Below the pieces are notes generated by a model that saw only the letters and a program-made list of their open reading frames with translations, made no database searches and was not told the DNA's origin. Below, one piece after another: positions 1-8,290 of a stretch of 64,000 nucleotides of DNA (its first letter is position 1; every line of letters starts with the position of its first letter). Made by a program: the position numbers and the translations under genes. This DNA is from Bacteroides mediterraneensis. Lineage in GTDB: Bacteria > Bacteroidota > Bacteroidia > Bacteroidales > Bacteroidaceae. Location: positions 1,390,919-1,454,918 of the forward strand of contig NZ_LT635783.1 in the NCBI RefSeq assembly GCF_900128455.1, in the 5' to 3' direction.

Positions 1-651
1 TTCCCAAGTCGTATTTCCCGGGCTGGATACCGGATTCTGAGGGAACAGGAAGGTCTGTTGCGCAATGTGGGTGAACACGATTTCCTTTACTTGGAGGGAA
101 CTGTTGGCCGGCAGAGAAAGGTCAAACCGGGCCGACCCTCTTTCCAGGTCCATGTGCAGCGTGCTTTCACTGCTTTTGCCCAAGTCGAGCATGCCCGAGA
201 AGAATTCCGGTGCATGCGCATTACCGTGGGTATAATTCAGGGTTGTCTTCAGCCAGTCTTCTTCTGTAATCTTCTGTTCCTTCATTGCCTGAAGGTCCAG
301 TTGTCCGTCCGTGTTGCCTACGAGATAAAGATGGCCGGACGACTTGTCGGTCTGGAGTACATACTGGCTCTCCTTTTTTGAGAACTCGGTATATACCGTA
401 GTCAATACGCCCTCTTCGAACAGGCAGGCCTGCATGTCGCTGATGCTGTCTTCACCAGGAAGAGAACTGGTTTCTCCTTCCATCTGAAAGGCCTTGATGC
501 TGGCATTTACAGTTCTGACGGGCACACTTCCGTTCTCATCATTAGGAGTGTCCTCGTTTTTGGGAATGTCTTCGTTGCTGCAGGCCGAGGCAAGGCATAC
601 GGCTGAGAGTATTCCGAAAAGCTGGATATATTTTTTTAAGTGCATATACAT
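1..651 (-). CDS. Fimbrillin-type surface lipoprotein, 3' part missing
   Basis: The gene enters from the left edge, so only the first 217 codons are visible. It begins at 651 (MYMHLKKY) or, two codons later, at 645 (MHLKKY). The N-terminus is a lipoprotein signal peptide ending CLASACS, with the modified Cys at about residue 24. The rest is a beta-rich region (MQACLFEEGVLTTVY, SGHLYLVGNTDG, MDLERGSARFDLSLP) with the layout of Bacteroides FimB/Mfa2-type fimbrial anchors or minor subunits. This family assignment is by style of sequence, not by an alignment. It lies 34 bases after the 737-residue lipoprotein on the same strand, so the two are probably co-transcribed and both exported to the cell surface. 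Confidence 0.6.
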   Translation of the reverse strand, partial: MYMHLKKYIQLFGILSAVCLASACSNEDIPKNEDTPNDENGSVPVRTVNASIKAFQMEGETSSLPGEDSISDMQACLFEEGVLTTVYTEFSKKESQYVLQTDKSSGHLYLVGNTDGQLDLQAMKEQKITEEDWLKTTLNYTHGNAHAPEFFSGMLDLGKSSESTLHMDLERGSARFDLSLPANSSLQVKEIVFTHIAQQTFLFPQNPVSSPGNTTWE

Positions 652-685
652 GAGTTTTCTTGCGTTTTTTGTTATAGCTCTATTC

Positions 686-2899
686 TTATTCATAGATATA
701 TTCTACAGGAGTCTTGATGCATCGGATGGTGCGGGTCTTCTGTGCGTTGCTGGCCGCATACTTGAACCAGTTTCCTTTGCCGGTGTTTTTGGCATAACCT
801 TCTATCATCCACGTGTTGCCTGAATTGCCGTAGGTGGCAAACAGAATCATCATGCTGGAGATGCTGCTTTCATTCCATTGATGTCCCAGTCCGCAAAGCG
901 TCAGATGGTTTCCTTCATATTCAAAATCGTAGAACGATATCGGGCCGTAGGTAAGGCCTTTGAAAGTCGCGTTGCGTTCCACCACGTTGAAATTGAGGCG
1001 TTGTCCCAGTCCGTTGTTGAAGACTCCGGGGTCAAAATAAGCCAGGTTGCAGTTTGAGCCCCATGTGTAGAAGCGGTAGTCGTCATAATCCGGAATCTGG
1101 TACCCGTCGGGAGCCATCTCGGTGGGAGCCATCGTGCCGAAGTTATCTGCCTGGCTTTTATACCCTTCATAATAGAACTGGCTGCCGTTGTGGGTCAGTT
1201 TCAGTCCGTCCGGATTTCCCGCCTGATACTGGTCGCCCAGCACCTGAAGGAAGTCATCATCCGAACAGGTTCTCAGATAATCGGCCAGGCTGCCGTGTGC
1301 CGCAGGGTCCGCTTTCACCAGAATCTGGTCGCTGAAGCTTTTCACATTGCCTCTCAGGTTATATTTGCACCACCACACACCGTTGATTTTCACGACGGGC
1401 AGTCCCCAGTTGAGGCGTCGGATGGTGTACACTTCCGGATGGCCGCCATTGGCATCCGCAATCACCAGTTCACCGGTTTGTGCCCGTCCGTCTGCGTTCG
1501 GGTCATTGGGTTTCCATCCTCCCAGCAGCCGGTAGGTACGGTCGCCTTCTTCTGTCAGTTTCATCCACCGGGCTTCTCCTTCATTGAATTTCAATGTCAG
1601 GTTTTTTCCTTCTGGGAGCGTGATACGGGCCAGTTCACCGTCAATGTAGGTGTTGAAATCACAAAGACCGTTGTCGTCAAACTGGAGGACGCCTGTCATC
1701 TGCACCGGATTCGGAGCAAATACCAGTACGACCCGTCCCGTCTGTATCTCGTTTTTATGTACATCCAGATACATATATTCATAATGGCTTCCCGGCATTT
1801 TCTGTTTGCTCTCGATGTGGAATTGTGCCACCGGGGAAAGGCTGCGGCCAAGCGGGGCAGGAGTGACCGTCACTCCCTCGGCCTGTCCCAGCACGGTTAC
1901 CTCGGCTCCGGCTTCGGCTGCCAGTGTCAGTTGGAAATCACTTTTCCAGCATGGCACGAACACGGTATCGCCCTGTGCATTCAAGGTCACTCCTTCAGAA
2001 GGCTGTGAGAGTTCCTTGTCCACCAGCCCTTTGTGCGTGAGGCCCGATTCAGAAGAAGAGCCGGCCTCCCAGTCATCGGTCAGCACCTCCACTTTCCAGT
2101 CGGCTCCGTTTCCATACACTTTAAGCGTATAGATGGTGTTGCGTTTCAGGGCCGGGAGTGTGGTTTTCAGCCGGTGCCATCCTCCGTGCACTGTCATCAT
2201 GATTTCTACCTCATGTCCGTTGGTATATTGTTCGGGAAGATAGAAAAGAGTAGTCTTGCCATTCTGGAAAGGCTGTTCACCGAAATCCTTTGTCAGGTCG
2301 GTTGCCTCCTGCTTTTCAGAGGGCTGAAGTGCGTCCTGTTCGTAGAGGTAGCCCGTCAGTGACACCCCTTTTATGGTGGCACTGTTTACCTGGACATCTT
2401 GGAAAGGCGATTCCAAATCGATGCGGGCTACAGCCCGTTTCAAGGCTACGGAGGCAGAAGTGGCATCTTGGTCCACATCGGCTTTTCCGGTCATCAGCAC
2501 ATAGTCGGAAGCCATATTCTCGGCCGTAGCCTGCTGTTTCAAGAACTCTTCCAGCGTGGTGACCCCTTCTTTCAGGTTTTCCGGGGAAACGGCCTGGTCG
2601 CCATTGGCCAGGAAATACAGGCTGCCCTGCGAGGGGTTGATATCGAGTTGGCAGGCACCCGCTGCATCCACTTTCAGCGAGGAGAACGTTTCTTTCAAGA
2701 CGCCGTTCTCGAACTGATAACCATTGAGCGTGTTGATTTGTGATTCCGTGTCGTCGGCTGTTCCATTCGTCATTCCAGCCCGGGAGAATTTTACGGTAAA
2801 CATTCCGTTTTGCGGCGTTTGCTGGATATCTTCATGCTGGCATCCGCACAGTAAGAACAGGCTGGCGCTTGCCAAGGCGAGTATATATTTCATCATCAT
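686..2899 (-). CDS. Large fimbrillin-like surface lipoprotein (possible tip adhesin)
   Basis: This encodes 737 residues. Three Met codons open the frame (MMMKYILAL) and a lipobox LLCGC places the lipidated Cys near residue 20. The N-terminal third contains the phrase VALKRAVARIDLES, typical of the first domain of Bacteroidales fimbrillins and Mfa/FimB-type proteins. The middle is beta-rich. The C-terminal third (GVWWCKYNLRG, PDYDDYRFYTWGS, TRTIRCIKTP near the end) resembles the C-terminal modules of large fimbrial tip proteins. The role as an adhesin or structural subunit is inferred. It sits 28 bases downstream of the metzincin lipoprotein and 34 bases upstream of the partial lipoprotein, consistent with one operon read leftwards. 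A free-standing surface glycan-binding lipoprotein is the main alternative. Confidence 0.65.
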   Translation of the reverse strand: MMMKYILALASASLFLLCGCQHEDIQQTPQNGMFTVKFSRAGMTNGTADDTESQINTLNGYQFENGVLKETFSSLKVDAAGACQLDINPSQGSLYFLANGDQAVSPENLKEGVTTLEEFLKQQATAENMASDYVLMTGKADVDQDATSASVALKRAVARIDLESPFQDVQVNSATIKGVSLTGYLYEQDALQPSEKQEATDLTKDFGEQPFQNGKTTLFYLPEQYTNGHEVEIMMTVHGGWHRLKTTLPALKRNTIYTLKVYGNGADWKVEVLTDDWEAGSSSESGLTHKGLVDKELSQPSEGVTLNAQGDTVFVPCWKSDFQLTLAAEAGAEVTVLGQAEGVTVTPAPLGRSLSPVAQFHIESKQKMPGSHYEYMYLDVHKNEIQTGRVVLVFAPNPVQMTGVLQFDDNGLCDFNTYIDGELARITLPEGKNLTLKFNEGEARWMKLTEEGDRTYRLLGGWKPNDPNADGRAQTGELVIADANGGHPEVYTIRRLNWGLPVVKINGVWWCKYNLRGNVKSFSDQILVKADPAAHGSLADYLRTCSDDDFLQVLGDQYQAGNPDGLKLTHNGSQFYYEGYKSQADNFGTMAPTEMAPDGYQIPDYDDYRFYTWGSNCNLAYFDPGVFNNGLGQRLNFNVVERNATFKGLTYGPISFYDFEYEGNHLTLCGLGHQWNESSISSMMILFATYGNSGNTWMIEGYAKNTGKGNWFKYAASNAQKTRTIRCIKTPVEYIYE

Positions 2900-2927
2900 T
2901 TTTCGTGATATTATTGTTATCGTCCGT

Positions 2928-4781
2928 TTATTTGTATTGGTAAGGGTTTTGCGAGCTGTTCAAGTAGCTGGGAGAATCGACCGGCATCTGTCCGATGTTG
3001 TCCACATAGAAGTTGTTCATCAGCTGTTCCGCCCAGGGTCCGTAGGTGAAAGAACTGCTGTGTCCGTATCCCATGACGTGTCCGAGTTCGTGGAACATGA
3101 CGCTGCATGCATACCGGTTGAAGTAATGTTCGAACCATCCTCGCTGGTAGGCTCCGAAGGTGCTGCCTCCTCCTAATCCGATGATTCCATGCCCGGGATA
3201 GACCAGACCTACCTGGAGCGTTCTGCTGGCTCTCATTTTTTTCAATACCTCCTCTACCTTTACAGGCTGTTTGTTGTCATCGTAAAGCTGGTCGGCATTG
3301 TCCTTTAAAATCTGTTCGTGCTCCGGCATGTCAATCATGTAAGTGAAATTGAGGAAAAGGGCCACCGACTCCCGGCAATGTACCGGGCGGATTCCCATCC
3401 AGTTGCCCACCGGACCCCCGTCTTCTTTTTCCGGGTCGCCTCCGTAGAGTCCCCAGTAGATGGTCCATCCGTGCTTGATTTCCTGTAGCTTGCTCCAGTA
3501 AGGGTCGGCCGATTCAATCTTGAGCACAGCGTTGCTTAATTCAGAAGCCGTTTTCTTTTGTACCTCTATATATTTCCCGGATTCCGTGCGGCACATGGCA
3601 GCGCGCTGCATCAGCGGAATCTCTTCCCAAAAATCGCCGAAGGCCGGGATGGAATCAAAATAAGCCAGGTCGAAAAACTCTTCGCTCACCTGCGGCAGCT
3701 GCATCTTAATCAGTACGCCGGTCAGTTTGCGGGGAGAGTAGAAGCGCGTATGCAGTTTCCCCTCTTCTGTGACGGATACCTGCAGTGGCTGGGCGGTATT
3801 GAAGCACCGTACAGTCTTGTCGGTATATACTTCCTTCCGTTCCGTGTCTTGCAGGATTAAGCTGTGCTCACCTTTATTATACGCAGCAGGGGTGATGAAC
3901 ATGGTCACCGCCTTGTCATCCGGATGGTTCACTTGGGTTTCTACGAGATGAATGTGGTTGGAAGCCAGTTCCTTCTGCTCAAAGCTGTACACCTGCTTCC
4001 TGTTTTCTTTCCGGTAGTTGCGGGTAGAAAGGTTGATTTCTCCATGAAACGTAGCCCCCTTGCACAAGGGCATGAACAGGTAGGAAGTCTGTCGGTTCAG
4101 TGAAAGGGCCTTCACCGTACCGTTGCTTTCCCCTCCCAGTTCCCCGTTGCCGGAAAGGGTGGTGTAGAAGCGTACGTCTCCCAATGCCAGGCTTTTGTCT
4201 GTGACGGCATAGCCCACGTAGGGGTTTTGATACGCAAAGTCAAAATCCACCCGGCTGACAATCCGTTTCTGTGTCACTTCCTGTGGGATGGAAGCCACTT
4301 CCTGGATGCCATTTTCCGTTTGTTTCTCTACGATGGAGAAGGGAGTTTGCGAGTAGAAGTATTCAGCTTCCAACGGTTGCTGCAGGTCTTCAGGAAAAAC
4401 GAGCCATTCCTCCTGAAGATTTTCCGGGCTATGGATAGTGGCCCGGTCTGCGGCTGGGTTGCCTTTGATGCCCAATACAACCAGCCGGTATTCTCCTTTG
4501 TGAAGACCTTCGGTATAAATCTCGGAGGTGGAAGCTTCATAATAGCTTTTGATGTTTTTTACCTTGTCGCCGTTTTCATCGACAATGAAGTAATGCAGCT
4601 CGTCATAAAGCGACGTTTCCGTTTCCGAGGCACGGGAAGAGACTCCTTCATAGCCTTGTTTTTGTAATTTGAATACAATCCCAGATTGGTTTTCGGTGGA
4701 AGATGTGCCTAAGTGCTCCTCCTGACTGCAAGAAACCAATAGCAAAGTGCATAGAAATGCAATAAATGTAAATTTTCTCAT
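2928..4781 (-). CDS. Surface lipoprotein with C-terminal metzincin-type zinc protease site
   Basis: The protein has 617 residues if it starts at ATG 4781 (MRKFTFIAF), which places a clean signal peptide and lipobox LLLVSCS directly at the N-terminus; the in-frame ATG at 4808 would add a charged run before the signal and is less likely. Residues about 564-574 read HELGHVMGYGH (bases 3060-3092), a perfect HExxHxxGxxH zinc site of metzincin proteases; a Met about 14 residues later (EQLMNN) could form the Met-turn. The N-terminal 500 residues look fimbrillin-like (DELHYFIVDENGD, EYRLVVLGIKG). A protease fused to a fimbrillin-like part, first in a fimbrial-type operon, suggests processing of surface proteins or host matrix; the substrate is unknown. 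Confidence 0.7.
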   Translation of the reverse strand: MRKFTFIAFLCTLLLVSCSQEEHLGTSSTENQSGIVFKLQKQGYEGVSSRASETETSLYDELHYFIVDENGDKVKNIKSYYEASTSEIYTEGLHKGEYRLVVLGIKGNPAADRATIHSPENLQEEWLVFPEDLQQPLEAEYFYSQTPFSIVEKQTENGIQEVASIPQEVTQKRIVSRVDFDFAYQNPYVGYAVTDKSLALGDVRFYTTLSGNGELGGESNGTVKALSLNRQTSYLFMPLCKGATFHGEINLSTRNYRKENRKQVYSFEQKELASNHIHLVETQVNHPDDKAVTMFITPAAYNKGEHSLILQDTERKEVYTDKTVRCFNTAQPLQVSVTEEGKLHTRFYSPRKLTGVLIKMQLPQVSEEFFDLAYFDSIPAFGDFWEEIPLMQRAAMCRTESGKYIEVQKKTASELSNAVLKIESADPYWSKLQEIKHGWTIYWGLYGGDPEKEDGGPVGNWMGIRPVHCRESVALFLNFTYMIDMPEHEQILKDNADQLYDDNKQPVKVEEVLKKMRASRTLQVGLVYPGHGIIGLGGGSTFGAYQRGWFEHYFNRYACSVMFHELGHVMGYGHSSSFTYGPWAEQLMNNFYVDNIGQMPVDSPSYLNSSQNPYQYK

Positions 4782-5163
4782 TTTGTTGTTGTTTTCTCTG
4801 TATGGCAATCTTTCTATAACTAATGTCCTTATTCTAATTTTACCCTAAAGGTGAATAATCGGTTGTTTTCCCGCTTGTTTTTGTGTATGTCGTTAGTAAA
4901 GCAGCTCGTTTTGTTCTTAAACGTAATTTGTTTTTGTTTTGTTCAGTCAGAAAAGTGATTTGCGTGTAATTTTTATACTTTATATCTGTTAACTGTTTGT
5001 AAGTGAATGGAATATAGAATGTGAAAGAGAAAAATAAGCTAAATTTTTGTTTGCATTCATCGTTTTTGTCGATGAATCTCATTGAGAAAAAGAGTTTTTC
5101 CGATAGATGGAGATTGGAGCCGGCTGTCTACCTTTGCTTCCATAATCATGAAAGAAAAAGGAA
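4782..5163. promoter_or_regulatory. AT-rich divergent intergenic region
   Basis: This 382-base gap separates the leftward lipoprotein cluster from the rightward MFS gene. A Bacteroides -7 box TACCTTTG lies at 5129-5136 on the plus strand, about 28 bases before the MFS start codon, without a good TTTG upstream of it. On the minus strand I see A-rich tracts but no convincing -7 box for the lipoprotein cluster. No RNA gene or ORF with coding character was recognised here. Confidence 0.4.
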
Positions 5164-6390
5164 ATGAAAGAAATGAATCGTTCGCGTGAGGCGGTCGCAC
5201 GGTTTCGCCTGATACGTAACTGCATGTTTTTGTCCGGATTGTCGGTTTTTGCCCAACTGTATTTGTTTCAACCCATGCTTTCGGAAATGTGCCGGAATTT
5301 TGGTGTCAGTCCGGCAGAAAGCAGTCTGTCGGTGTCGGCCTCTACTGCCGGTATGGCGTTGGGGTTGATTATAATGGCTTTCAAGGCCGATTCCGTGTCA
5401 CGTGAACGCCTGATGGGAGCTTCGTTGCTACTTTCTTCCCTGTTGACTATCGTGTCTGCCTTTACTGACAGTTATTCCCTTCTGCTGGCTCTGAATCTGT
5501 TGAAGGGAATGGTGTTGGCCGGGGTGTCATCGGTAGCGTTGGCCTATCTTTCGGAAGAGGTGGACAAAGCCATGATTGGACTGGCCATCAGTCTGTATTT
5601 GAGCGGCAATACGCTGGGAGGAATGTCGGGGCGAGTGGCTGCCACGCTGATGTCCGGATGGGGGGGATGGCAGTCGGCCGTGTGGCTTATCGGCATTGTC
5701 AGTCTGCTGCTGGGCGGATTGTTCTGCTGGAAGATTCCTGCTGGGAAAAACTTCTCCGCGGTGTCGGTGCCTTTTCGGGAGAAATTGCGTCAGATGCGTT
5801 TCCTTTTAACCCGGAGTACATTTCTTTCGATGTATCTCATCGCCGCGCTTTCGATGGGAATTTTTGTGAGTATCTACAATTATCTGTCTTTCCTGTTGGA
5901 GGCACCTCCTTTTTCGTTGCCCCATCATTGGGTGGCACTGATTTTCACCATGTATGTGGCAGGAATCATCGGTTCGGTCGTGGCCGGAGGTCTTTCGGAC
6001 AAGTATAGTCCGGAAATGCTCTTGCAAGGTACGTTGGGACTGATGGGAGTCGGGATGGCCTTGTTGCTATGGATGCAGCTTTGGGCTATTGTGCTGGGAC
6101 TGGGATTAATGACTTTTGCCTTTTTCGGGACCCATACGCTGGCCAGCCGGATTGTATCGGTGCATGCCGGGCAGATGAAAAGCAGTGCCACCAGCATTTA
6201 CTGGCTGTTCTATTATGCAGGCTCCAGTCTGGTAGGTTCTTTTTCCGGCATCGTGCTGTCTCACTATGGGTGGGGGTCTTTCATGGAATTCCTTTTTGTG
6301 CTTTTGGCCGTGGCTTGGATTATTTCTTTGAGTGTCTTATGGCTGTTTAAAGGAAAGAAAAAGGTCTATGTGTGGATTGCGAGGAAGTGA
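5164..6390 (+). CDS. MFS transporter, YnfM-like efflux family
   Basis: A 408-residue very hydrophobic protein with about 12 membrane segments. The opening pattern, a single segment followed by FQPMLSEMCRNFGVSPAESSL, and the later loop FRLI/EEVDKAMIGLAISLYLSGN, match the YnfM-type branch of the major facilitator superfamily, usually annotated as predicted drug or sugar efflux proteins. The transported substrate cannot be read from sequence. The start at 5164 is supported by the short leader from the -7 box at 5129-5136; the ATG at 5148 is in another frame. The gene stands alone, with the next gene convergent. Confidence 0.8.
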   Translation: MKEMNRSREAVARFRLIRNCMFLSGLSVFAQLYLFQPMLSEMCRNFGVSPAESSLSVSASTAGMALGLIIMAFKADSVSRERLMGASLLLSSLLTIVSAFTDSYSLLLALNLLKGMVLAGVSSVALAYLSEEVDKAMIGLAISLYLSGNTLGGMSGRVAATLMSGWGGWQSAVWLIGIVSLLLGGLFCWKIPAGKNFSAVSVPFREKLRQMRFLLTRSTFLSMYLIAALSMGIFVSIYNYLSFLLEAPPFSLPHHWVALIFTMYVAGIIGSVVAGGLSDKYSPEMLLQGTLGLMGVGMALLLWMQLWAIVLGLGLMTFAFFGTHTLASRIVSVHAGQMKSSATSIYWLFYYAGSSLVGSFSGIVLSHYGWGSFMEFLFVLLAVAWIISLSVLWLFKGKKKVYVWIARK

Positions 6391-6463
6391 TACGGCTAGC
6401 GGCCTGCTTTCAAAACTCAATGTTTGAAGGCAGGCTGCCGGCGTGTTTATCAGGTGAAGGGGA

Positions 6464-7123
6464 TTATTCGAATATAATCTTGCCGAAGAACTCCGGACAG
6501 TGGAAGCAAGGCTTCGGCAAGTCAATGGGATTCCATGACAGGAAGTGAGGCGTGTACTGCAAGTCCCCGCATTTGTAGAAGTTGGCATAAGCGGTCAGTC
6601 CTTTGAAGCCTTTCAGCTGATGACGGAAGAACGCTTCCTTGGGAATGCAGAGAGCCAGTTGCCAGCTACATTCTCCCATACGCTCTTCAAACGGAGCTTT
6701 TCCGAGTGAGCTCCAGCGGTCTACCTGCTGGAGAATCTCTTGGGGGGCATGAGGTCTGTCACCCGGTTGTCCGCCACCGATAAGGAGGGTTCCCCCGCAG
6801 TTACATTCAAAGTTATAATATACGTTTTCTTCCTGGTCTTCCGGAAGCTGGAAGAAGAATTCGCAACAGGAGTCTTCCCAAACTCTACCGTTATCTTCGG
6901 CGGCTATGGCTCGCACACTTTCTTCTTTTACGCGATAGTTCAACAGGATAAAGTCGCCTGTATGGGCAATGCGAAACGCGACTTCCGGACAGTAGGGAAA
7001 ATCTTTCCAGTTCACGCAGGAAATCGGTTGGAATTCTACCTGATGTGCATCGAGCAGGGCCGGGATGTCTTGGGCGGCCACGCGGGACTGTCCGGTAATT
7101 TCGGGAACATGTAATTCTTTCAT
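6464..7123 (-). CDS. Carbohydrate-binding family 9-like (DOMON-type) protein
   Basis: 219 residues without an obvious signal peptide. The protein matches the family annotated as carbohydrate-binding family 9-like: MKELHVPEI at the start, a central RVWEDSCCEFFFQ, YYNFECNCGGTLL, and a C-terminal FLSWNPIDLPKPCFHCPEFFG. The phrase VWEDSCCEFF corresponds to the conserved 'W-D-D-x-x-E-x-F' core seen in these CBM9/DOMON-like folds. In Bacteroides such stand-alone copies are cytoplasmic by sequence and of unknown role. It lies 31 bases downstream of the YqaE-like gene on the same strand, so the two may share a transcript. Confidence 0.75.
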   Translation of the reverse strand: MKELHVPEITGQSRVAAQDIPALLDAHQVEFQPISCVNWKDFPYCPEVAFRIAHTGDFILLNYRVKEESVRAIAAEDNGRVWEDSCCEFFFQLPEDQEENVYYNFECNCGGTLLIGGGQPGDRPHAPQEILQQVDRWSSLGKAPFEERMGECSWQLALCIPKEAFFRHQLKGFKGLTAYANFYKCGDLQYTPHFLSWNPIDLPKPCFHCPEFFGKIIFE

Positions 7124-7154
7124 GATGTTTGATTTAGGATTTCGAATTAAAAAT

Positions 7155-7310
7155 TTAATTTTGTTTGTTCAGGATAATAAGGGCACCGATGACTCCGGGA
7201 ATCCATCCGCACAATGTGAGAATAAAGACAATCAGTACCGATCCGCAGCCTTTGTCGATGACGGCAAGGGGCGGAAAAATAATGGAGAGAATGACTCTGA
7301 TGAATGACAT
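7155..7310 (-). CDS. YqaE/Pmp3-family small membrane protein
   Basis: A 51-codon ORF, translated by hand from the minus strand, starts MSFIRVILSIIFPPLAV, continues with a short loop containing IDKGCGSV, and ends with a second membrane segment (LTLCGWIPGVIGALIIL). Two hydrophobic helices with the PP(L/F)AV and WIPG motifs are the hallmark of the Pmp3/YqaE stress-associated proteolipids. Length and motif order fit the family exactly. A possible promoter is TAACTTTC with TTG 20 bases upstream. It follows the terminator at 7404-7438 and precedes the CBM9-like gene. Confidence 0.88.
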   Translation of the reverse strand: MSFIRVILSIIFPPLAVIDKGCGSVLIVFILTLCGWIPGVIGALIILNKQN

Positions 7311-7403
7311 TTCTGTGTTGGTTTTAGAAATTTGCAGGAAAGTTAGGGAAAAGATTTAGAACTGGCAAGAATTTGGAAAAGATTCGGAGAAGAACGAGGG
7401 GGA

Positions 7404-7438
7404 TAAAAAATATCCTCCCGAGGACTTCGGAAGGATAT
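7404..7438 (-). terminator. Intrinsic terminator of the small minus-strand unit
   Basis: Read on the minus strand, ATATCCT and AGGATAT (7410-7416 with 7432-7438) form a stem, with an inner CCGA/TCGG stem (7418-7421 with 7427-7430), followed at once by six T residues. This is a strong intrinsic terminator ending the transcript that starts near 7766. Confidence 0.8.
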
Positions 7439-7447
7439 CTTGAGGTG

Positions 7448-7468
7448 TATACCGGAAAATCCGGTATA
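7448..7468. other. Perfect 8-bp hairpin in small-transcript region
   Basis: TATACCGG (7448-7455) and CCGGTATA (7461-7468) pair perfectly around a 5-base loop. No T tract follows directly; it sits 10 bases upstream, in the minus-strand sense, of the terminator stem. Confidence 0.7.
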
Positions 7469-7525
7469 GAATATGCAGTAAACTTTACAACTTTCAATCA
7501 TTAAGCTGACATCCTGGTCAGCAAA

Positions 7526-7563
7526 GGGGTTACTTGCTCATTAGCTGAGCATTACGTAACCCC
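7526..7563. other. Two-tier hairpin overlapping the end of the 25-codon ORF
   Basis: GGGGTTAC (7526-7533) pairs perfectly with GTAACCCC (7556-7563); inside, GCTCA (7536-7540) pairs with TGAGC (7546-7550). A further 6-bp hairpin, GCTGAC/GTCAGC, lies at 7505-7522. None has a T tract, so these look regulatory or structural, not terminators. Confidence 0.7.
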
Positions 7564-7618
7564 AAACCATCGGATCTCCCTTGAAGATCTTCTGAATGAA
7601 ATTTTTCATCGTTTTCAT
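7541..7618 (-). CDS. 25-residue ORF resembling the FtsW N-terminus
   Basis: The ORF starts at ATG 7618 after an A/G-rich leader (GAAAGGGTAACAAC) and reads MKTMKNFIQKIFKGDP followed by MVWGYVMLS and a stop. The segment IFKGDPMVW resembles what I recall of the start of Bacteroides FtsW (IFKGDKVIW), just before its first membrane helix, so it could be a gene fragment or an independent micropeptide. The last nine codons lie inside the large hairpin 7526-7563, so ribosome position could affect folding. Expression is not established. Confidence 0.4.
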   Translation of the reverse strand: MKTMKNFIQKIFKGDPMVWGYVMLS

Positions 7619-7771
7619 GTTGTTACCCTTTCTTTTTTAGTTAAACCTTAATACCTTTCAATTTAATCTTAAAATAACGCGTCTCCCGACGAGGTTGAAA
7701 ACAATCTTATAATCTAAAAAAACAATCTTTCTACTAGGTGAATCTTTGAACTTCTGTTCTTGATTACGCTG

Positions 7772-7779
7772 CAAAGATA
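7772..7779 (-). promoter_or_regulatory. Bacteroides -7 box for the small transcript
   Basis: The minus strand reads TATCTTTG, an exact match to TAnnTTTG. No good TTTG was found at the -33 position. It lies between the Fur-family gene and the 25-codon ORF. Confidence 0.5.
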
Positions 7780-7861
7780 GGGCTTTTTTGTATAGAATAT
7801 ATGCTTTAGAACATAAAAATAAGGGAAGGGCATGTTTTATTGATGTAGGTCAAAAAAACGG

Positions 7862-8290
7862 TCAGTTCCGATGTCTGGCAGCACAACGGGCGCATACTCC
7901 TTTCACGATGTAGTTGACTTTTCGGGCAACGAATCCTTCGGGAAGATTGATGTGCGGAATGAGGTCCTGGTTCAGGCAATAGGTATTGTGGCATACCTCA
8001 CAGTAGAAGTGGCAGTGCTCTTCGTCTTCGTTGCACTGGCCGTGGTTGTGGCAGATGCAGTATTTGTGTGAACCGCTTCCGTCGTCCACGCTGTGGATGA
8101 GATGATGCTCGTGGAAAAGGACGAGGGTGCGGAAGATGACCGATTTGTCGATGCTGTCGAGCTGTTTTTCCAGCGTGCCCAGGCTGAATGTGTCGGTTTG
8201 GGAGGCAATGGCCTCATAGATGAGCAGTCGGGTGGAGGTAGGGCGGATGCCGGCTGTCTCCAGGATTGTGGCATAGTCTTCTGTTTTCAT
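7862..8290 (-). CDS. Fur-family metalloregulator
   Basis: 142 residues with the Fur architecture: an N-terminal winged helix (MKTEDYATILETAGIRPTS onward, with TRLLIYEAI and SVIFRTLVLF as the recognition region) and a C-terminal dimer and metal-binding domain. Two Cys pairs, CEVC and CARC (C133 and C136), form the usual structural zinc site, and the His/Cys-rich stretch CHNHGQC plus HCHFYC could bind the sensed metal. Which metal or signal it senses (zinc, iron or peroxide) cannot be decided; the extra His and Cys residues make a Zur-like role plausible. Its -7 box lies within the terminator hairpin immediately upstream. Confidence 0.85.
   Translation of the reverse strand: MKTEDYATILETAGIRPTSTRLLIYEAIASQTDTFSLGTLEKQLDSIDKSVIFRTLVLFHEHHLIHSVDDGSGSHKYCICHNHGQCNEDEEHCHFYCEVCHNTYCLNQDLIPHINLPEGFVARKVNYIVKGVCARCAARHRN

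Larger units (their letters stand above)
7404..7766 (-). ncRNA. Hairpin-rich small transcript with 25-codon ORF (candidate sRNA or leader)
   Basis: Between the Fur-family gene and the YqaE-like gene, a minus-strand -7 box (TATCTTTG, 7772-7779) and an intrinsic terminator (7404-7438) bracket about 360 bases. The bracketed sequence holds one 25-codon ORF and four hairpins: 7526-7563, 7505-7522, 7448-7468 and the terminator. No known RNA family was recognised. The transcript end points are inferred from promoter and terminator signals only. Confidence 0.5.

Noticed and set aside
1190..2008. 272-codon plus-strand open frame opposite the large fimbrillin-like lipoprotein
   Set aside because: Antisense to a lipoprotein with clear signal peptide and family features; no ribosome site or homology.
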